This document shows positions 1-8,214 of a DNA stretch of 49,082 nt, in pieces. The translations under genes were made by a program, and so were the position numbers. Source of the stretch: Alphaproteobacteria bacterium. Its GTDB lineage: Bacteria; Pseudomonadota; Alphaproteobacteria; Acetobacterales; Acetobacteraceae. Position 1 is the stretch's first letter, and each line of letters begins with the position of its first letter. The stretch spans positions 1-49,082 of the forward strand of contig JAFKFI010000104.1 of assembly GCA_017307285.1 (NCBI GenBank), given 5' to 3'. Under the pieces are notes generated by a model. That model saw only the letters and a list, made by a program, of their open reading frames with translations, was not told the origin of the DNA and searched no databases.

Positions 1-45
1 ATTCTTCTCCCTCTCCCCTTGTGGGAGAGGGCCGGGGTGAGGGGT
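1..45. repeat. Half-copy of GC-rich palindromic repeat (type B arm), cut by window edge
   Basis: The sequence has a short palindrome (CCCTCTCCCC / GGGAGAGGG around TTGTG) followed by the tail CCGGGGTGAGGGG. The same arm, reverse-complemented, occurs at 48999-49036, and a related arm type occurs at 19189-19271, 23116-23197 and 49045-49080. On the minus strand it is read in frame as the last residues of the oxidoreductase gene. This is a REP-like dispersed element. The rest of the copy, if any, lies outside the window. Confidence 0.85.
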
Positions 46-1344
46 AAATGCCGCCTCCATCTCCCGCCGAAACCGACAAGCCTCATCGCCCACATCCACC
101 CGCACGTCATCCCACGTCACGGACTGCCCCGCGCGCACGTCGCGTACCAGCGGCACCCGGCTCGCCAGCCCGATGGGCAAACCACCAACAGCAACGCTCG
201 CCTCCGCCGGCATCAGCTTGCCCCAGACGCAAGCCCCGCCCTCGCCATCCAGCACCTCGCCCGCCCGCAAATCGCGCTTGGCCGTCGCCACCACGTCGCC
301 ACGGAAGCCGGTCGCCGCCCCCGTCGCCTCGCCGCGCAGCGCCGCAGAAAGAATGGAAACGTTGAGTTCCAGCCCGATCAGATGAAACGGCCGGTACAGC
401 GCGGAAATGCGCCCCGACGCATCCGTCACCACCCCGTATTCCTTGAAGCAGCGCATCGTGTACGGATTGCCGGTCTCGAACACCACGTACACGCCCCAGC
501 GCAAATCCCGCTCGACCGCGCTGCCGTCGCGATGCACGGAGGAGATCACCTCCACCTGTCCCGCGTGATGCAGCGCCCCGTCATGGTTACCCGGCCGCAG
601 CACCCGCGCCAGATCATCGGTGCCGACCGGCGGAAACGCCAAGCCATCGGGCGGGGGCGTCAGGCCCGTGGCATTGGCAACGGCGGCCATCTCGATACCC
701 GACTTCGTGCCGTCGAGAAAAGAATTGAACATCTGCGGGTTCATCCCGCCCTCAGCAGCCGCCTCGGGCGACAGCCCGTAATACCCCCACACCGTCTCCG
801 GCGTGGAGGCATGGAACTCCGGCAGGTATTTCGTCCCCTTCCCCGCCGCGATGACGGAGAAACCGCAACTGCGCGCCCAATCCACCATCTCGCAGATCAG
901 CGCCGGCTGGTCGCCATAGGCGAGGCTGTACACCACCCCCGCCCGCTCCGCCTGCCGCGCCAGCAGCGGCCCGGCCAGCACGTCCGCCTCGACGTTCACC
1001 ATGACAGTGTGCTTGCCGCATTCGATCGCCCGCCGCGCATGGCCGATCCCGGCGCCCGCGTGGCCGGTCGCCTCCACCACCACCTCGACATCGCCGTCGC
1101 CGATCATCGCCGCCGCGTCATCGGTAAAGCGCGTCGCGTCGATCCGCTCCTCGGTCCAGCCGACATTGCGGCACGCCGCCCGCGCACGATCCGGCGCGAG
1201 GTCGGCGATCGCCGCCACCTCCAGCCCAGGCGTGGTCGGCACCTGGGCGAGGAACATGGAACCGAACTTCCCCGCCCCGATCAGCCCAACCCGCACGGGC
1301 CGCCCGGCTTCGAGGCGCTTCTGCAGCAGGCGATGAAGGTTCAT
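1..1344 (-). CDS. SAF-domain NAD(P)-dependent oxidoreductase (homoserine dehydrogenase-like), 3' end off window
   Basis: The frame starts at ATG 1344 and stays open for 448 codons to base 1. Residues 18-28 carry a Rossmann dinucleotide motif (VGLIGAGKFG), followed by an acidic strand end (IADLAPDRA) and an EATGHAG segment as in homoserine dehydrogenase-like and Gfo/Idh-type NAD-binding domains. The C-terminal quarter (KRDLRAGEVLDGEGG and later VPLVRDVRAGQSV) resembles an SAF domain. This architecture is usually about 430-450 residues, so little should be missing. From about residue 432 the protein is encoded by the palindromic repeat at 1-45 (TPHPGPLPQGERE), so the repeat appears to have replaced or extended the natural C-terminus. 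The gene diverges from the creatininase-family gene, with 98 bp between the starts. The substrate is unknown; a sugar-acid or branched polyol acid is plausible by analogy with other SAF oxidoreductases. The family call is firm, the specificity is not. Confidence 0.8.
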   Translation of the reverse strand, partial: MNLHRLLQKRLEAGRPVRVGLIGAGKFGSMFLAQVPTTPGLEVAAIADLAPDRARAACRNVGWTEERIDATRFTDDAAAMIGDGDVEVVVEATGHAGAGIGHARRAIECGKHTVMVNVEADVLAGPLLARQAERAGVVYSLAYGDQPALICEMVDWARSCGFSVIAAGKGTKYLPEFHASTPETVWGYYGLSPEAAAEGGMNPQMFNSFLDGTKSGIEMAAVANATGLTPPPDGLAFPPVGTDDLARVLRPGNHDGALHHAGQVEVISSVHRDGSAVERDLRWGVYVVFETGNPYTMRCFKEYGVVTDASGRISALYRPFHLIGLELNVSILSAALRGEATGAATGFRGDVVATAKRDLRAGEVLDGEGGACVWGKLMPAEASVAVGGLPIGLASRVPLVRDVRAGQSVTWDDVRVDVGDEACRFRREMEAAFTPHPGPLPQGEREKN

Positions 1345-1442
1345 GGCTCCGTACTCCCGGATTTCCCTCCTTTAAGCGCGCGGCCCTTGCCGGCGGAAGC
1401 CCCTCCCGCCCATGCTCCGCCGTCACCGCACGGAGACCCCAA

Positions 1443-2222
1443 ATGCCCGACGAGGTGGAATGGCGCCGCCTGCGCGCCGACGAACTGCGCGAGCGCGCGC
1501 AACGCGACGCAATGGTGATCCTGCCGGTGGGCTCGCTCGAGCAGCACGGCCCGCATCTGCCGGTCGAGGTCGACAGCCTGCTCGGCGAGACCATCGCGAT
1601 CCGTACCGCAAGCCGCATCGCCGAGCGCGGCCAGCCCGTGCTCGTTCTCCCGATGCTATGGACCGGCCTCTCCGAGCACCACATGAGCTTCGGCGGCACC
1701 ATCACGCTCGACCTCGCGACCTTCAACGCGCTGATCGAGGGCGTCTGCCGCTCGGTGCTGCGCCACGGGTTCAAGCGCATCGTGCTGCTCAACGCGCATG
1801 GCGGCAACGAGAACGCGCTGCGCAACTGCACCGACGAGCTCAGCGTCACGCTCGACGCGCCGATCGTGCAGTTCACCTACTGGTACGCCGCCGCCGAGCC
1901 GATCGGCGCGATCCTGGAAACGCAGAAGGGTCTCTCCCATGCCTGCGAGGCGGAGACCTCGATGATGATGGCGCTGCGTCCCGACCTTGTCGCGCAAGAC
2001 CGCATCCCGCTCGCCAAGGTCAACCGCGCCCCCGAGGTCGCCGACATCGTGGGCAGCGGCGTCTATCGCTGGCGCTCAATCGCCAGCCGCTCCGCCTCCG
2101 GCGTACTGGGCAACCCCGAAGCCGCGACCCCGGAGAAGGGCAACCGGTTGCTCGACGCGGTGACGCAGGCGCTTGCCGACAAGCTCACCAACGCGGAGCT
2201 CTGGAAGCTCGATTGGCGGTAG
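1443..2222 (+). CDS. Creatininase-family amidohydrolase
   Basis: This 259-residue protein matches the metal-dependent creatininase family, which hydrolyses linear or cyclic amides. The family also includes creatinine amidohydrolase and the ArfB formamide hydrolase. Visible metal-site motifs are GSLEQHGPHLP at 30-40 (Glu33, His35), Asp44, and NAHGGNE at 117-123 (His119, Glu123). The later HACEAETS stretch (166-173) corresponds to the family's usual HAGExETS, here with Cys168 in place of Gly. The length is typical. A GGAG Shine-Dalgarno lies about 8 bases before ATG 1443. It is followed in the same direction by a 2-hydroxyacid dehydrogenase and an MFS exporter. D-aminoacylase and hydantoinase-type genes nearby suggest a role in catabolism of an amide compound. 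True creatininase activity is not established. Confidence 0.88.
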   Translation: MPDEVEWRRLRADELRERAQRDAMVILPVGSLEQHGPHLPVEVDSLLGETIAIRTASRIAERGQPVLVLPMLWTGLSEHHMSFGGTITLDLATFNALIEGVCRSVLRHGFKRIVLLNAHGGNENALRNCTDELSVTLDAPIVQFTYWYAAAEPIGAILETQKGLSHACEAETSMMMALRPDLVAQDRIPLAKVNRAPEVADIVGSGVYRWRSIASRSASGVLGNPEAATPEKGNRLLDAVTQALADKLTNAELWKLDWR

Positions 2223-2309
2223 GCATTCGCAAGCCTGCCCCCCGCACGCGGCGGGTTCCCCGAGCGGCGCGCGGCCCCCATCATGGGAAAATCGCCCAAA
2301 GGAGCCGGG

Positions 2310-3278
2310 ATGCTGCCAGCCAGGGACGCGTTGACGATCTGCTTCGCCCACGTCGCCTACCGCCTCGGCGACCGCTTCGCCGCACGCGGGACCGGCCTCG
2401 CCAGCTTCGAGGTCCGCACGCGCGATGAACTCGACGCCCGCATTGGCGAGGCGGACGTGCTGGTGGTCTCCGGGCTGTGGCGCAACGACCTCCTCCCCAA
2501 GGCCGGACGGCTCAAGCTCATCCAGTCGATCAGCGCCGGGGTCGACCAATACGACCGCGCCGCCCTCCAGACGCACGGCGTCCGGCTGGCCAGCGCGCAG
2601 GGCGCCAACGCCCGCGCCGTCGCCGAGCACGCGATGGCGCTCATCCTCGCCCTCACCCGCCGCCTGCCGGAGGCACGCGACAATCAGGCGAAGAAGAGCT
2701 GGCGCGGCATGATCGGCGACCTCACCCAGCGCGAGGACGAGCTCGGCGGCAAGACCCTGCTCATCGTCGGGCTGGGTCGCATTGGCGGCCGCCTCGCCCA
2801 GCTCGCCCGCGCCTTCGACCTGCACGTAATCGGCGTCCGGCGCGACCCCGCGCAGGGTCCGAACGGCGCCGACGAGATACACGCCCTCGCCGCCCTCCCC
2901 ACCCTGCTGCCGCGCGCCGACATCGTGGCGTTGACCTGCCCGCTCACCCAAGAGACGGAAAACCTCATCGACGCCGCGGCACTCGGCCTGATGCAAGCCT
3001 CCGCCTTCCTGGTGAACGCCGCACGCGGCCGCTGCGTCGACGAGAGCGCGCTCGCCGCCGCGCTCGCCCGGGGCGCCATCGCCGGCGCGGCGCTGGACGT
3101 CACGCGCGACGAGCCGCTGCCCGACACCTCGCCGCTTTGGCGCCTGCCCAATGCCTTCATCACCCCCCATACCGCCGGCGAGACCCGCCGCTACGAGGAC
3201 AACGTGCTGGACCTGCTGATGGACAATCTCGAACGGCTGTGGCGCGGCGAGACCACGCTCAGCAACCAGGTGGTCTGA
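2310..3278 (+). CDS. D-2-hydroxyacid dehydrogenase, NAD(P)-dependent
   Basis: This is a 322-residue member of the D-isomer-specific 2-hydroxyacid dehydrogenases, which interconvert 2-oxoacids and D-2-hydroxyacids. The Rossmann motif GLGRIGG is at 154-160. The catalytic triad of the family is visible as Arg239 (NAARG), Glu268 (DEPLP) and His287 (TPHTAG). I chose ATG 2310 because a strong GGAG lies six bases upstream. An in-frame ATG at 2283 would add nine poorly conserved residues. The stop is two bases before the start of the following MFS gene, so the two are almost certainly co-transcribed and translationally coupled. The substrate cannot be read from the sequence; glyoxylate/hydroxypyruvate-type or a larger 2-oxoacid are both possible. 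Confidence 0.88.
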   Translation: MLPARDALTICFAHVAYRLGDRFAARGTGLASFEVRTRDELDARIGEADVLVVSGLWRNDLLPKAGRLKLIQSISAGVDQYDRAALQTHGVRLASAQGANARAVAEHAMALILALTRRLPEARDNQAKKSWRGMIGDLTQREDELGGKTLLIVGLGRIGGRLAQLARAFDLHVIGVRRDPAQGPNGADEIHALAALPTLLPRADIVALTCPLTQETENLIDAAALGLMQASAFLVNAARGRCVDESALAAALARGAIAGAALDVTRDEPLPDTSPLWRLPNAFITPHTAGETRRYEDNVLDLLMDNLERLWRGETTLSNQVV

Positions 3279-3280
3279 GC

Positions 3281-4486
3281 ATGAGCGACATCGCCCTGCC
3301 CCGCCGCGACGAGGCGCGCACCGCCTTCGCCGTGCTCTGCGCGATCAGCTTCTCGCACCTGCTCAACGACACGATCCAGTCGCTGGTGCCGGCGATCTAC
3401 CCGATCCTGAAGGACTCCTTCCAGCTCAGCTTCATGCAGATCGGGCTGATCACCCTCTGCTTCCAATGCACCGCCTCGCTGCTGCAACCGCTGGTGGGGC
3501 TGTCCACCGACAAGCGGCCGATGCCCTACTCGCTCGCCGTGGGCATGGGCTTCACCCTGATCGGCCTGCTTTTGCTCTCGGTCGCCGGCAGCTTCCACTT
3601 CCTGCTGGTTGCAGCGGCGCTGATCGGCATGGGCTCGTCGGTCTTCCACCCGGAAGCCTCGCGTGTCGCCCGCATGGCCTCGGGCGGGCGCTACGGCTTC
3701 GCGCAATCCTTCTTCCAGGTCGGCGGCAACGCCGGCTCGGCGATGGGGCCGCTCCTCGCCGCCTTCATCGTGCTGCCGGGCGGGCAGTCGCGCGTCGCCT
3801 GGTTCTCCGCCGTGGCGCTGCTGGCGATCTTTGTGCTGTTCAACATCGGCCACTGGTATCGCCGCCAGGTCTCGTCATTCCGCACCAGGGCACGCAGCGT
3901 CGTCGCGGAGATCACCCTGCCGCGCCGGCGCGTCGCCGCGACCATCGTTGTGCTTCTCTTGCTGTTGTTCTCCAAGTATTTCTACATGGCCAGCCTCAAC
4001 AGCTACTACACGTTCTTCCTCATCCACCGCTTCGGCGTGTCGGTGTGGAACGCGCAGATCCATCTGTTCGTGTTCATGGCCGCTGTCGCCGTGGGCACCT
4101 TCGTCGGCGGCCCGATCGGGGACCGGATCGGGCGGAAATACGTCATCTGGGTGTCGATCCTCGGCGTGCTGCCCTTCACCCTCATGCTGCCCCACGCCAA
4201 TTTGTTCTGGACCGGCGTGCTCAGCGTGGTGATCGGGCTGGTGCTCGCCTCCGCCTTCTCCGCCATCCTGGTCTATGCGCAGGAACTGGTGCCCGGAAAG
4301 GTCGGCACCATCTCCGGGTTGTTCTTCGGCTTCGCCTTCGGCATGGGCGGCCTCGGCGCGGCCCTGCTAGGCGCGCTCGCCGACCGCACCAGCATCGAGA
4401 CGGTGTACCAGCTCTGCGCCTTCCTGCCGGCCCTCGGCCTCCTCACGGTGTTCCTGCCCAACCTCGAACGGATGCGTCGCGCGTAG
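3281..4486 (+). CDS. MFS transporter of the fosmidomycin-resistance (Fsr) family
   Basis: This is a 401-residue, 12-helix major facilitator. The N-terminal signature SFSHLLNDTIQSLVPAIYP, followed by GSSVFHPEASRVA and FFQVGGNAGSAMGPL, is characteristic of Fsr-type exporters. The cytoplasmic loop GPIGDRIGRKY in the second half is the classical MFS GxxxDRxGR motif. The start ATG 3281 follows the dehydrogenase stop by two bases. The family is annotated from drug efflux, but its position behind a hydroxyacid dehydrogenase and a creatininase-like enzyme makes export or uptake of a small organic acid equally plausible. It is an integral inner-membrane protein. The substrate is inferred only. Confidence 0.88.
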   Translation: MSDIALPRRDEARTAFAVLCAISFSHLLNDTIQSLVPAIYPILKDSFQLSFMQIGLITLCFQCTASLLQPLVGLSTDKRPMPYSLAVGMGFTLIGLLLLSVAGSFHFLLVAAALIGMGSSVFHPEASRVARMASGGRYGFAQSFFQVGGNAGSAMGPLLAAFIVLPGGQSRVAWFSAVALLAIFVLFNIGHWYRRQVSSFRTRARSVVAEITLPRRRVAATIVVLLLLLFSKYFYMASLNSYYTFFLIHRFGVSVWNAQIHLFVFMAAVAVGTFVGGPIGDRIGRKYVIWVSILGVLPFTLMLPHANLFWTGVLSVVIGLVLASAFSAILVYAQELVPGKVGTISGLFFGFAFGMGGLGAALLGALADRTSIETVYQLCAFLPALGLLTVFLPNLERMRRA

Positions 4487-4783
4487 CACTCAGTCCCCGA
4501 TCCTGAGACGAAAGCGTATCTTTTCACCGGTCCTCCCGACTTCGTGCCATTATGTCGGTTCCCGCGTCTGCGACCCTGAAGAGGGCACGGGCAGCGGGCG
4601 ACTGACCGTGATCGGGTAGGAGCCCGGCCCGCGGCTTTTGGCGCACCGGGCAACAGCCTCCCCGACCTGACCGGCCATGCCGGTCCGAGCCGCCCGTCGA
4701 GGCATGAGGGCGGAGTCAAACTGCGGACGTTCCCATAAAACAACAAACCGTCGCGCCCGCGCGGCGGATGAGGAGGGAATCCA
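4487..4783. other. 297-bp intergenic region before the solute-binding protein gene
   Basis: No open frame with convincing coding character, no tRNA and no copy of the window's repeats was seen here. The last 20 bases hold a strong Shine-Dalgarno (GAGGAGGGAA) serving the gene at 4784. An AT-richer stretch (CATAAAACAAC, about 4734-4744) is the only promoter-like composition, and I could not pair it with a -35 element. The length is enough for a regulated leader or promoter, but no known riboswitch fold was recognised. Confidence 0.4.
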
Positions 4784-6130
4784 ATGGTCAAGTCGAGTCC
4801 CATCACGCGGCGCGGAGCCCTGAAGCTCGGCGCCGCCGCGACGGCTTTGCCGCTCGTCCACATACGCAGCGGCCGCGCTGCCGGAAAGCTCTCCGTGGCG
4901 TTCTGGGACCACTGGGTGCCGAAGGGCAACGACGTGCTGCAATCCCAGGTGAACGACTGGGCGAAGCAGAACCAGGTAGACGTCACGGTCGACTTCATCA
5001 CCGGCAATGGCGGGAAGCTGCAGACCACCGGCGTCGCCGAGTCGATGGCCAAGACCGGCCACGACATCTTCACCTTCGCGCAATGGGACGTGCACAACGT
5101 CGCGCAGGCCCTCGCTCCGGTCGACGATCTCATGAAGCGGATCATCGCCAAGAACGGCGCGGTCAATGAGATCGCCACCTATCTCGCGAAATCGCAGGGC
5201 CATTGGGCGGCGGTGCCGACCACCACGGGCACTCAGACGAAGCCGCCTTGCGCTCGCATCAGCTGGTTCAAGAAGAACGGCCTCGACGTGCAGGCAATGT
5301 ATCCGGTCAAGCCCGAGCACACCGCCCTGCAGGACGCCTGGACCTACGACGAGCTGATGAAATACGCCGAGATCGCCAAGAAGGACGACATGACCTTCGC
5401 CCTCGGCCTCGGCGGCTTCACCAATACCGACGGGATCGACCAGGTGGGCGCCATGTTCCGGGCGTACGGCGCGGCATTGGTCGACAAGGAAGGCACCATC
5501 CAGGTCAAGTCCGATGCGATGAAGCAGTTCCTGGAATTCGCCCAGAAGATGGTGAAGTTCTACCCCGATTCAGCGCCGAGCTTCGACGATGCCTCGAACA
5601 ACCGGGCACTGATCTCAGGCAAGAGCGCACTGATCTTCAACCCGCCCTCCGCCTGGGCAGTCGCCAAGCGCGACGCTCCCCAGGTCGCCGCCGATTGCTG
5701 GACCTTCTCCGCGCCGTCAGGGCCGAAGGGGCGCTTCGTGCCGGTGCTGATATTCTTCTGGGGCATCTGGTCGTTCAGCCAGAACAAGAAGCCGGCGGCG
5801 GAGCTGATCGAATATCTGCTGGAGCGCAAGCAGGCCGAGGCGCGAAGCAACGTGGTCGACGGCTACGACATCCCACCCTACGCTAACATGCTCGATTTCA
5901 AGATCTGGGAAACCGTCGAGCCGCCGCCGGGCACCGTCTACAACTACCCGATCCGCCCCTGGCACAAGGCCGAGCCGAGCCTCACCGCCTCCGAGGCGCA
6001 GCCCGATGTCGCCGTGCAAATCTACAATCGCGCGGTCCACAACAACATGCTGGCGCAGCTGAAGGGCGGCAAGTCGATCCCGGAAGTGATCGCCTGGGCG
6101 CAGAACGAGCTGGAGGGCTTCGTCCGCTAG
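4784..6130 (+). CDS. Tat-exported ABC transporter solute-binding protein (sugar-type, family 1)
   Basis: This 448-residue protein is periplasmic. The N-terminus has a twin-arginine signal (ITRRGALKLGAAA, Arg9-Arg10) with a hydrophobic stretch and a likely cleavage site near residues 32-33 (RAA/GK). The mature part resembles extracellular solute-binding family 1 proteins of carbohydrate ABC importers in length and layout. A strong GGAGG lies about 9 bases before ATG 4784. No permease or ATPase gene lies beside it: the gene upstream is an MFS transporter and the gene downstream is convergent. The partner proteins must therefore be encoded elsewhere, or it serves another transporter. A palindromic repeat just after the stop separates it from the D-aminoacylase gene. 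The ligand is unknown. Confidence 0.85.
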   Translation: MVKSSPITRRGALKLGAAATALPLVHIRSGRAAGKLSVAFWDHWVPKGNDVLQSQVNDWAKQNQVDVTVDFITGNGGKLQTTGVAESMAKTGHDIFTFAQWDVHNVAQALAPVDDLMKRIIAKNGAVNEIATYLAKSQGHWAAVPTTTGTQTKPPCARISWFKKNGLDVQAMYPVKPEHTALQDAWTYDELMKYAEIAKKDDMTFALGLGGFTNTDGIDQVGAMFRAYGAALVDKEGTIQVKSDAMKQFLEFAQKMVKFYPDSAPSFDDASNNRALISGKSALIFNPPSAWAVAKRDAPQVAADCWTFSAPSGPKGRFVPVLIFFWGIWSFSQNKKPAAELIEYLLERKQAEARSNVVDGYDIPPYANMLDFKIWETVEPPPGTVYNYPIRPWHKAEPSLTASEAQPDVAVQIYNRAVHNNMLAQLKGGKSIPEVIAWAQNELEGFVR

Positions 6131-6141
6131 GGTTCTCTCCT

Positions 6142-6227
6142 CGTCATGCCCGTGCTTGTCACGGGCATCCACGACTTGCGGTGTCGCCGGTGGAAGCCGT
6201 GGATGGCCGGCCTCCGCCGGCATGACG
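6142..6227. repeat. Large imperfect palindrome between convergent genes (second repeat family)
   Basis: The outer arms CGTCATGCC (6142-6150) and GGCATGACG (6219-6227) are exact reverse complements. Inside them GGGCATCCACG and CGTGGATGGCC also pair. The left arm contains a smaller stem, CCCGTG / CACGGG. It sits between the stop codons of two convergent genes, where such palindromes can serve as bidirectional transcription ends. It resembles the TCATGCCCG...CGGGCATGA palindromes common in alphaproteobacterial genomes. It is unrelated in sequence to the other repeat family in this window. Confidence 0.7.
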
Positions 6228-6241
6228 GAATGACAACGGCT

Positions 6242-7696
6242 CTAAGCCGTCTGTCGCGTCACCAGCCGCCCCGCGCGGGCGGCGGTGGCGCCTTGGCGGC
6301 TCACATACGCGGACTGACCGTTCACCCAGGTCTCGACGATGCCCTCGGCGGGTCGGGTCGGGTTCTCGTAGGTGGACGCATCGCGCACCGCGGCTGGGTC
6401 GAACAGCACTAGATCGGCGAAGGCGCCGGCGCGGATCACGCCGCGATCGGCGATGCCGAACACCTCGGCGGTGCGACCGGTCATCTTGTGGACGGCCGCT
6501 TCCAAGCTGAATAGCCCGAGGTCGCGCGCGTAATGGCCAAGCACGCGCGGGAACGTGCCCCACAGGCGCGGATGCGGGAAGGCATCGTGCGGCAGGCCAT
6601 CGGAGCCGATCATCGCCAGCGGATGGCGCAGGATGCGCTGCACGTCCCGTTCGTCCATCTGATGGAACACGCCGCCCGCCGGGGTTAGCCGCTCTGCGGC
6701 CTGCTTGAGTTCGAGCCCCCACTCGCCGGCGATGTCGTCTAGCATCCGCCCGGCCATCTCGGGGTGCGGGATCGACCAAGTGATGCGCACCGGCACGTCC
6801 GCGCGCACCCGATCGGGCATGAGCACGGTGGAGCCGGCGGGATAGGGATAGACGTCGAAATCGACACGCTGGTTGCGCGCGCCGGCCTCGATGGCGGGCA
6901 GCGTCTCGGCGGAGCGGCCGAAATTCTCTGGCATCGAGCATTTGTGGTGGCTGATGACCACCGGCACGCCGGCCGCGCGACCGATGCTCAGCGTCTCCTC
7001 GATCGAGGCCAACACTTCGCTCGCCTCGTCGCGCATATGGGTGACATAGACGCCTCCCGCCGCGCGCAGCGCCTCGGCCACCGCGATCACCTCGTCGGTC
7101 GGCGCCATCATGTTCGGCGGGTAATAGAGCCCGGTGGAAAACCCCGACGCGCCTTGCGACAATGCCTCGGCCAGCCGCGCCCGCATCTGCGCCGCTTCCT
7201 TGTCCGTGGCGGCGCGCTGCGTATCGCCGCCCATTGCCTCGACCCGCAGCGACATATGGCCGATCAACGCATAGGTGTTCACCGGCGCCGGATCGCGCGC
7301 CAAGCGCTCGGCGTATTCCGCGAAGCTGCCGAACGTCCAAAAACTCTCGTCGCCCAGCAGGTCGAGCGGCGGCGGCGGACGCTTCTGCATCCGTACCGGC
7401 GACAGGCTGACCCCGCAATTCCCCACCACCACCGTGGTGACACCCTGCGACATCTTGCACAGCATACATTCGGGACCGCACAGCACGGCGCGATCATCGT
7501 GCGTGTGCGCGTCGATGAAGCCGGGTGCGAGCGCGAGGCCGGTCGCGACGATTTCCCGCCGCGCGCTTGCTGAGCGGAGATCGCCGACCGCGACGATGCG
7601 GTCGTCGGTGACGCCAACATCGGCTCGGGAGCGTGACGCGCCGGTGCCGTCGAACACGGTCGCGTCGCGGATGATGAGATCGCAGCGGAGGGTCAT
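6242..7696 (-). CDS. N-acyl-D-amino-acid deacylase (D-aminoacylase) family amidohydrolase
   Basis: This 484-residue cytoplasmic enzyme is of the metal-dependent amidohydrolase superfamily. HTH at 64-66 (PGFIDAHTHDD), Cys94 (VVVGNCGVS), His220 (YVTHMRDE), His250/251 (ISHHK) and Asp366 (IGSDGLPHD) match the zinc-site residues of D-aminoacylases, including the Cys ligand that distinguishes them from dihydroorotases. Known members hydrolyse N-acyl-D-amino acids to carboxylate plus D-amino acid. I chose ATG 7696 because the upstream in-frame start at 7774 would overlap the DUF2283 gene and add a non-conserved extension. It lies downstream of hyuA-hyuB and two tiny genes in the same orientation, so it may be part of one catabolic transcript. 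The natural substrate is unproven, since related D-glutamate and D-aspartate deacylases look similar. Confidence 0.88.
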   Translation of the reverse strand: MTLRCDLIIRDATVFDGTGASRSRADVGVTDDRIVAVGDLRSASARREIVATGLALAPGFIDAHTHDDRAVLCGPECMLCKMSQGVTTVVVGNCGVSLSPVRMQKRPPPPLDLLGDESFWTFGSFAEYAERLARDPAPVNTYALIGHMSLRVEAMGGDTQRAATDKEAAQMRARLAEALSQGASGFSTGLYYPPNMMAPTDEVIAVAEALRAAGGVYVTHMRDEASEVLASIEETLSIGRAAGVPVVISHHKCSMPENFGRSAETLPAIEAGARNQRVDFDVYPYPAGSTVLMPDRVRADVPVRITWSIPHPEMAGRMLDDIAGEWGLELKQAAERLTPAGGVFHQMDERDVQRILRHPLAMIGSDGLPHDAFPHPRLWGTFPRVLGHYARDLGLFSLEAAVHKMTGRTAEVFGIADRGVIRAGAFADLVLFDPAAVRDASTYENPTRPAEGIVETWVNGQSAYVSRQGATAARAGRLVTRQTA

Positions 7697-7709
7697 GTGA
7701 TTCTGCCCG

Positions 7710-7931
7710 TCATTCGGCTGCCGGATTCCCGGCCGCGTCCTCGGCTTTACCTGCCGAGAGTAGGTCACTGACATACAGCAACTCGACCCCGATCACGCGA
7801 CCCTGCGCGTCGTAGTCCAGCACCACGCCGGGAGCCACTTCCTCGCTCTCAGCATAGCTCACCCCGTCTGGCGCGAACCGCACGGAGATGGCGTCGGCGT
7901 CGGCGTCATAGCTCGCTTTGGTGGTCGTCAT
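7710..7931 (-). CDS. DUF2283 family small protein
   Basis: This 73-residue protein has the DUF2283 pattern: a Tyr-Asp start (ASYDADADAISVRF), a central acidic Glu-Glu element, and VVLDYDAQGRVIGVELL. The fold is expected to be a small beta-rich domain. Its molecular role is not known to me; relatives are often found beside other very small genes. It starts five bases after the stop of the DUF1640-like gene and stops 13 bases before the D-aminoacylase start, so it is probably co-transcribed with both. Confidence 0.75.
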   Translation of the reverse strand: MTTTKASYDADADAISVRFAPDGVSYAESEEVAPGVVLDYDAQGRVIGVELLYVSDLLSAGKAEDAAGNPAAE

Positions 7932-7936
7932 AACCG

Positions 7937-8185
7937 CTAATGCACGAACAGCTTCAGCAGGACCGCCACGGTGAGCGCGAGATTGAAGCCGGTCATCCAG
8001 CGCAAATTGCGGACCTCGCCGCGTACTCCGGCCATCTCGATCTTGACCCCGGCGAGTTCAGACTTGATCTCGCCAAATCGAGCGTCGTACGCCGCGATCG
8101 CCTCGGCGGCGCGCCGGGCTTTCTCGTCACTGACGCCTTGGGCGTCGCGCAGCGCGTCATAGACTTCGGCAATCATCGTTGTCAT
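7937..8185 (-). CDS. Small coiled-coil membrane protein (DUF1640-like)
   Basis: This protein has 82 residues. Residues about 5-30 form an amphipathic helical region (VYDALRDAQGVSDEKARRAAEAIA). Residues about 35-60 form a heptad-like coiled coil (GEIKSELAGVKIEMAGVRGEV). A single C-terminal transmembrane helix follows (about 65-80, MTGFNLALTVAVLLKLF). This layout is that of DUF1640 or CCDC90-like bacterial proteins, which are C-tail anchored with the coiled coil in the cytoplasm. An in-frame ATG nine bases downstream (8176) is an alternative start. It lies five bases upstream of the DUF2283 gene. Function is unknown. Confidence 0.7.
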   Translation of the reverse strand: MTTMIAEVYDALRDAQGVSDEKARRAAEAIAAYDARFGEIKSELAGVKIEMAGVRGEVRNLRWMTGFNLALTVAVLLKLFVH

Positions 8186-8214
8186 GACGGGGACTATACA
8201 GGTTTCCTGGCTGT

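Noticed and set aside
19-1518. Plus-strand open frame of about 499 codons opposite the SAF oxidoreductase
   Set aside because: Its product is almost all Arg, Pro, His and Ala without any recognisable motif, and the minus-strand frame encodes a clear Rossmann/SAF enzyme. It is a GC-driven shadow.
3466-4506. Second long plus-strand frame overlapping the MFS gene
   Set aside because: It is Arg/Pro/Ala-rich without hydrophobic segments, while the other frame has twelve clear helices and Fsr motifs.
4550-5320. Minus-strand frame running from the intergenic region into the binding-protein gene
   Set aside because: It lies mostly antisense to the Tat-exported binding protein and has no domain or ribosome binding site.
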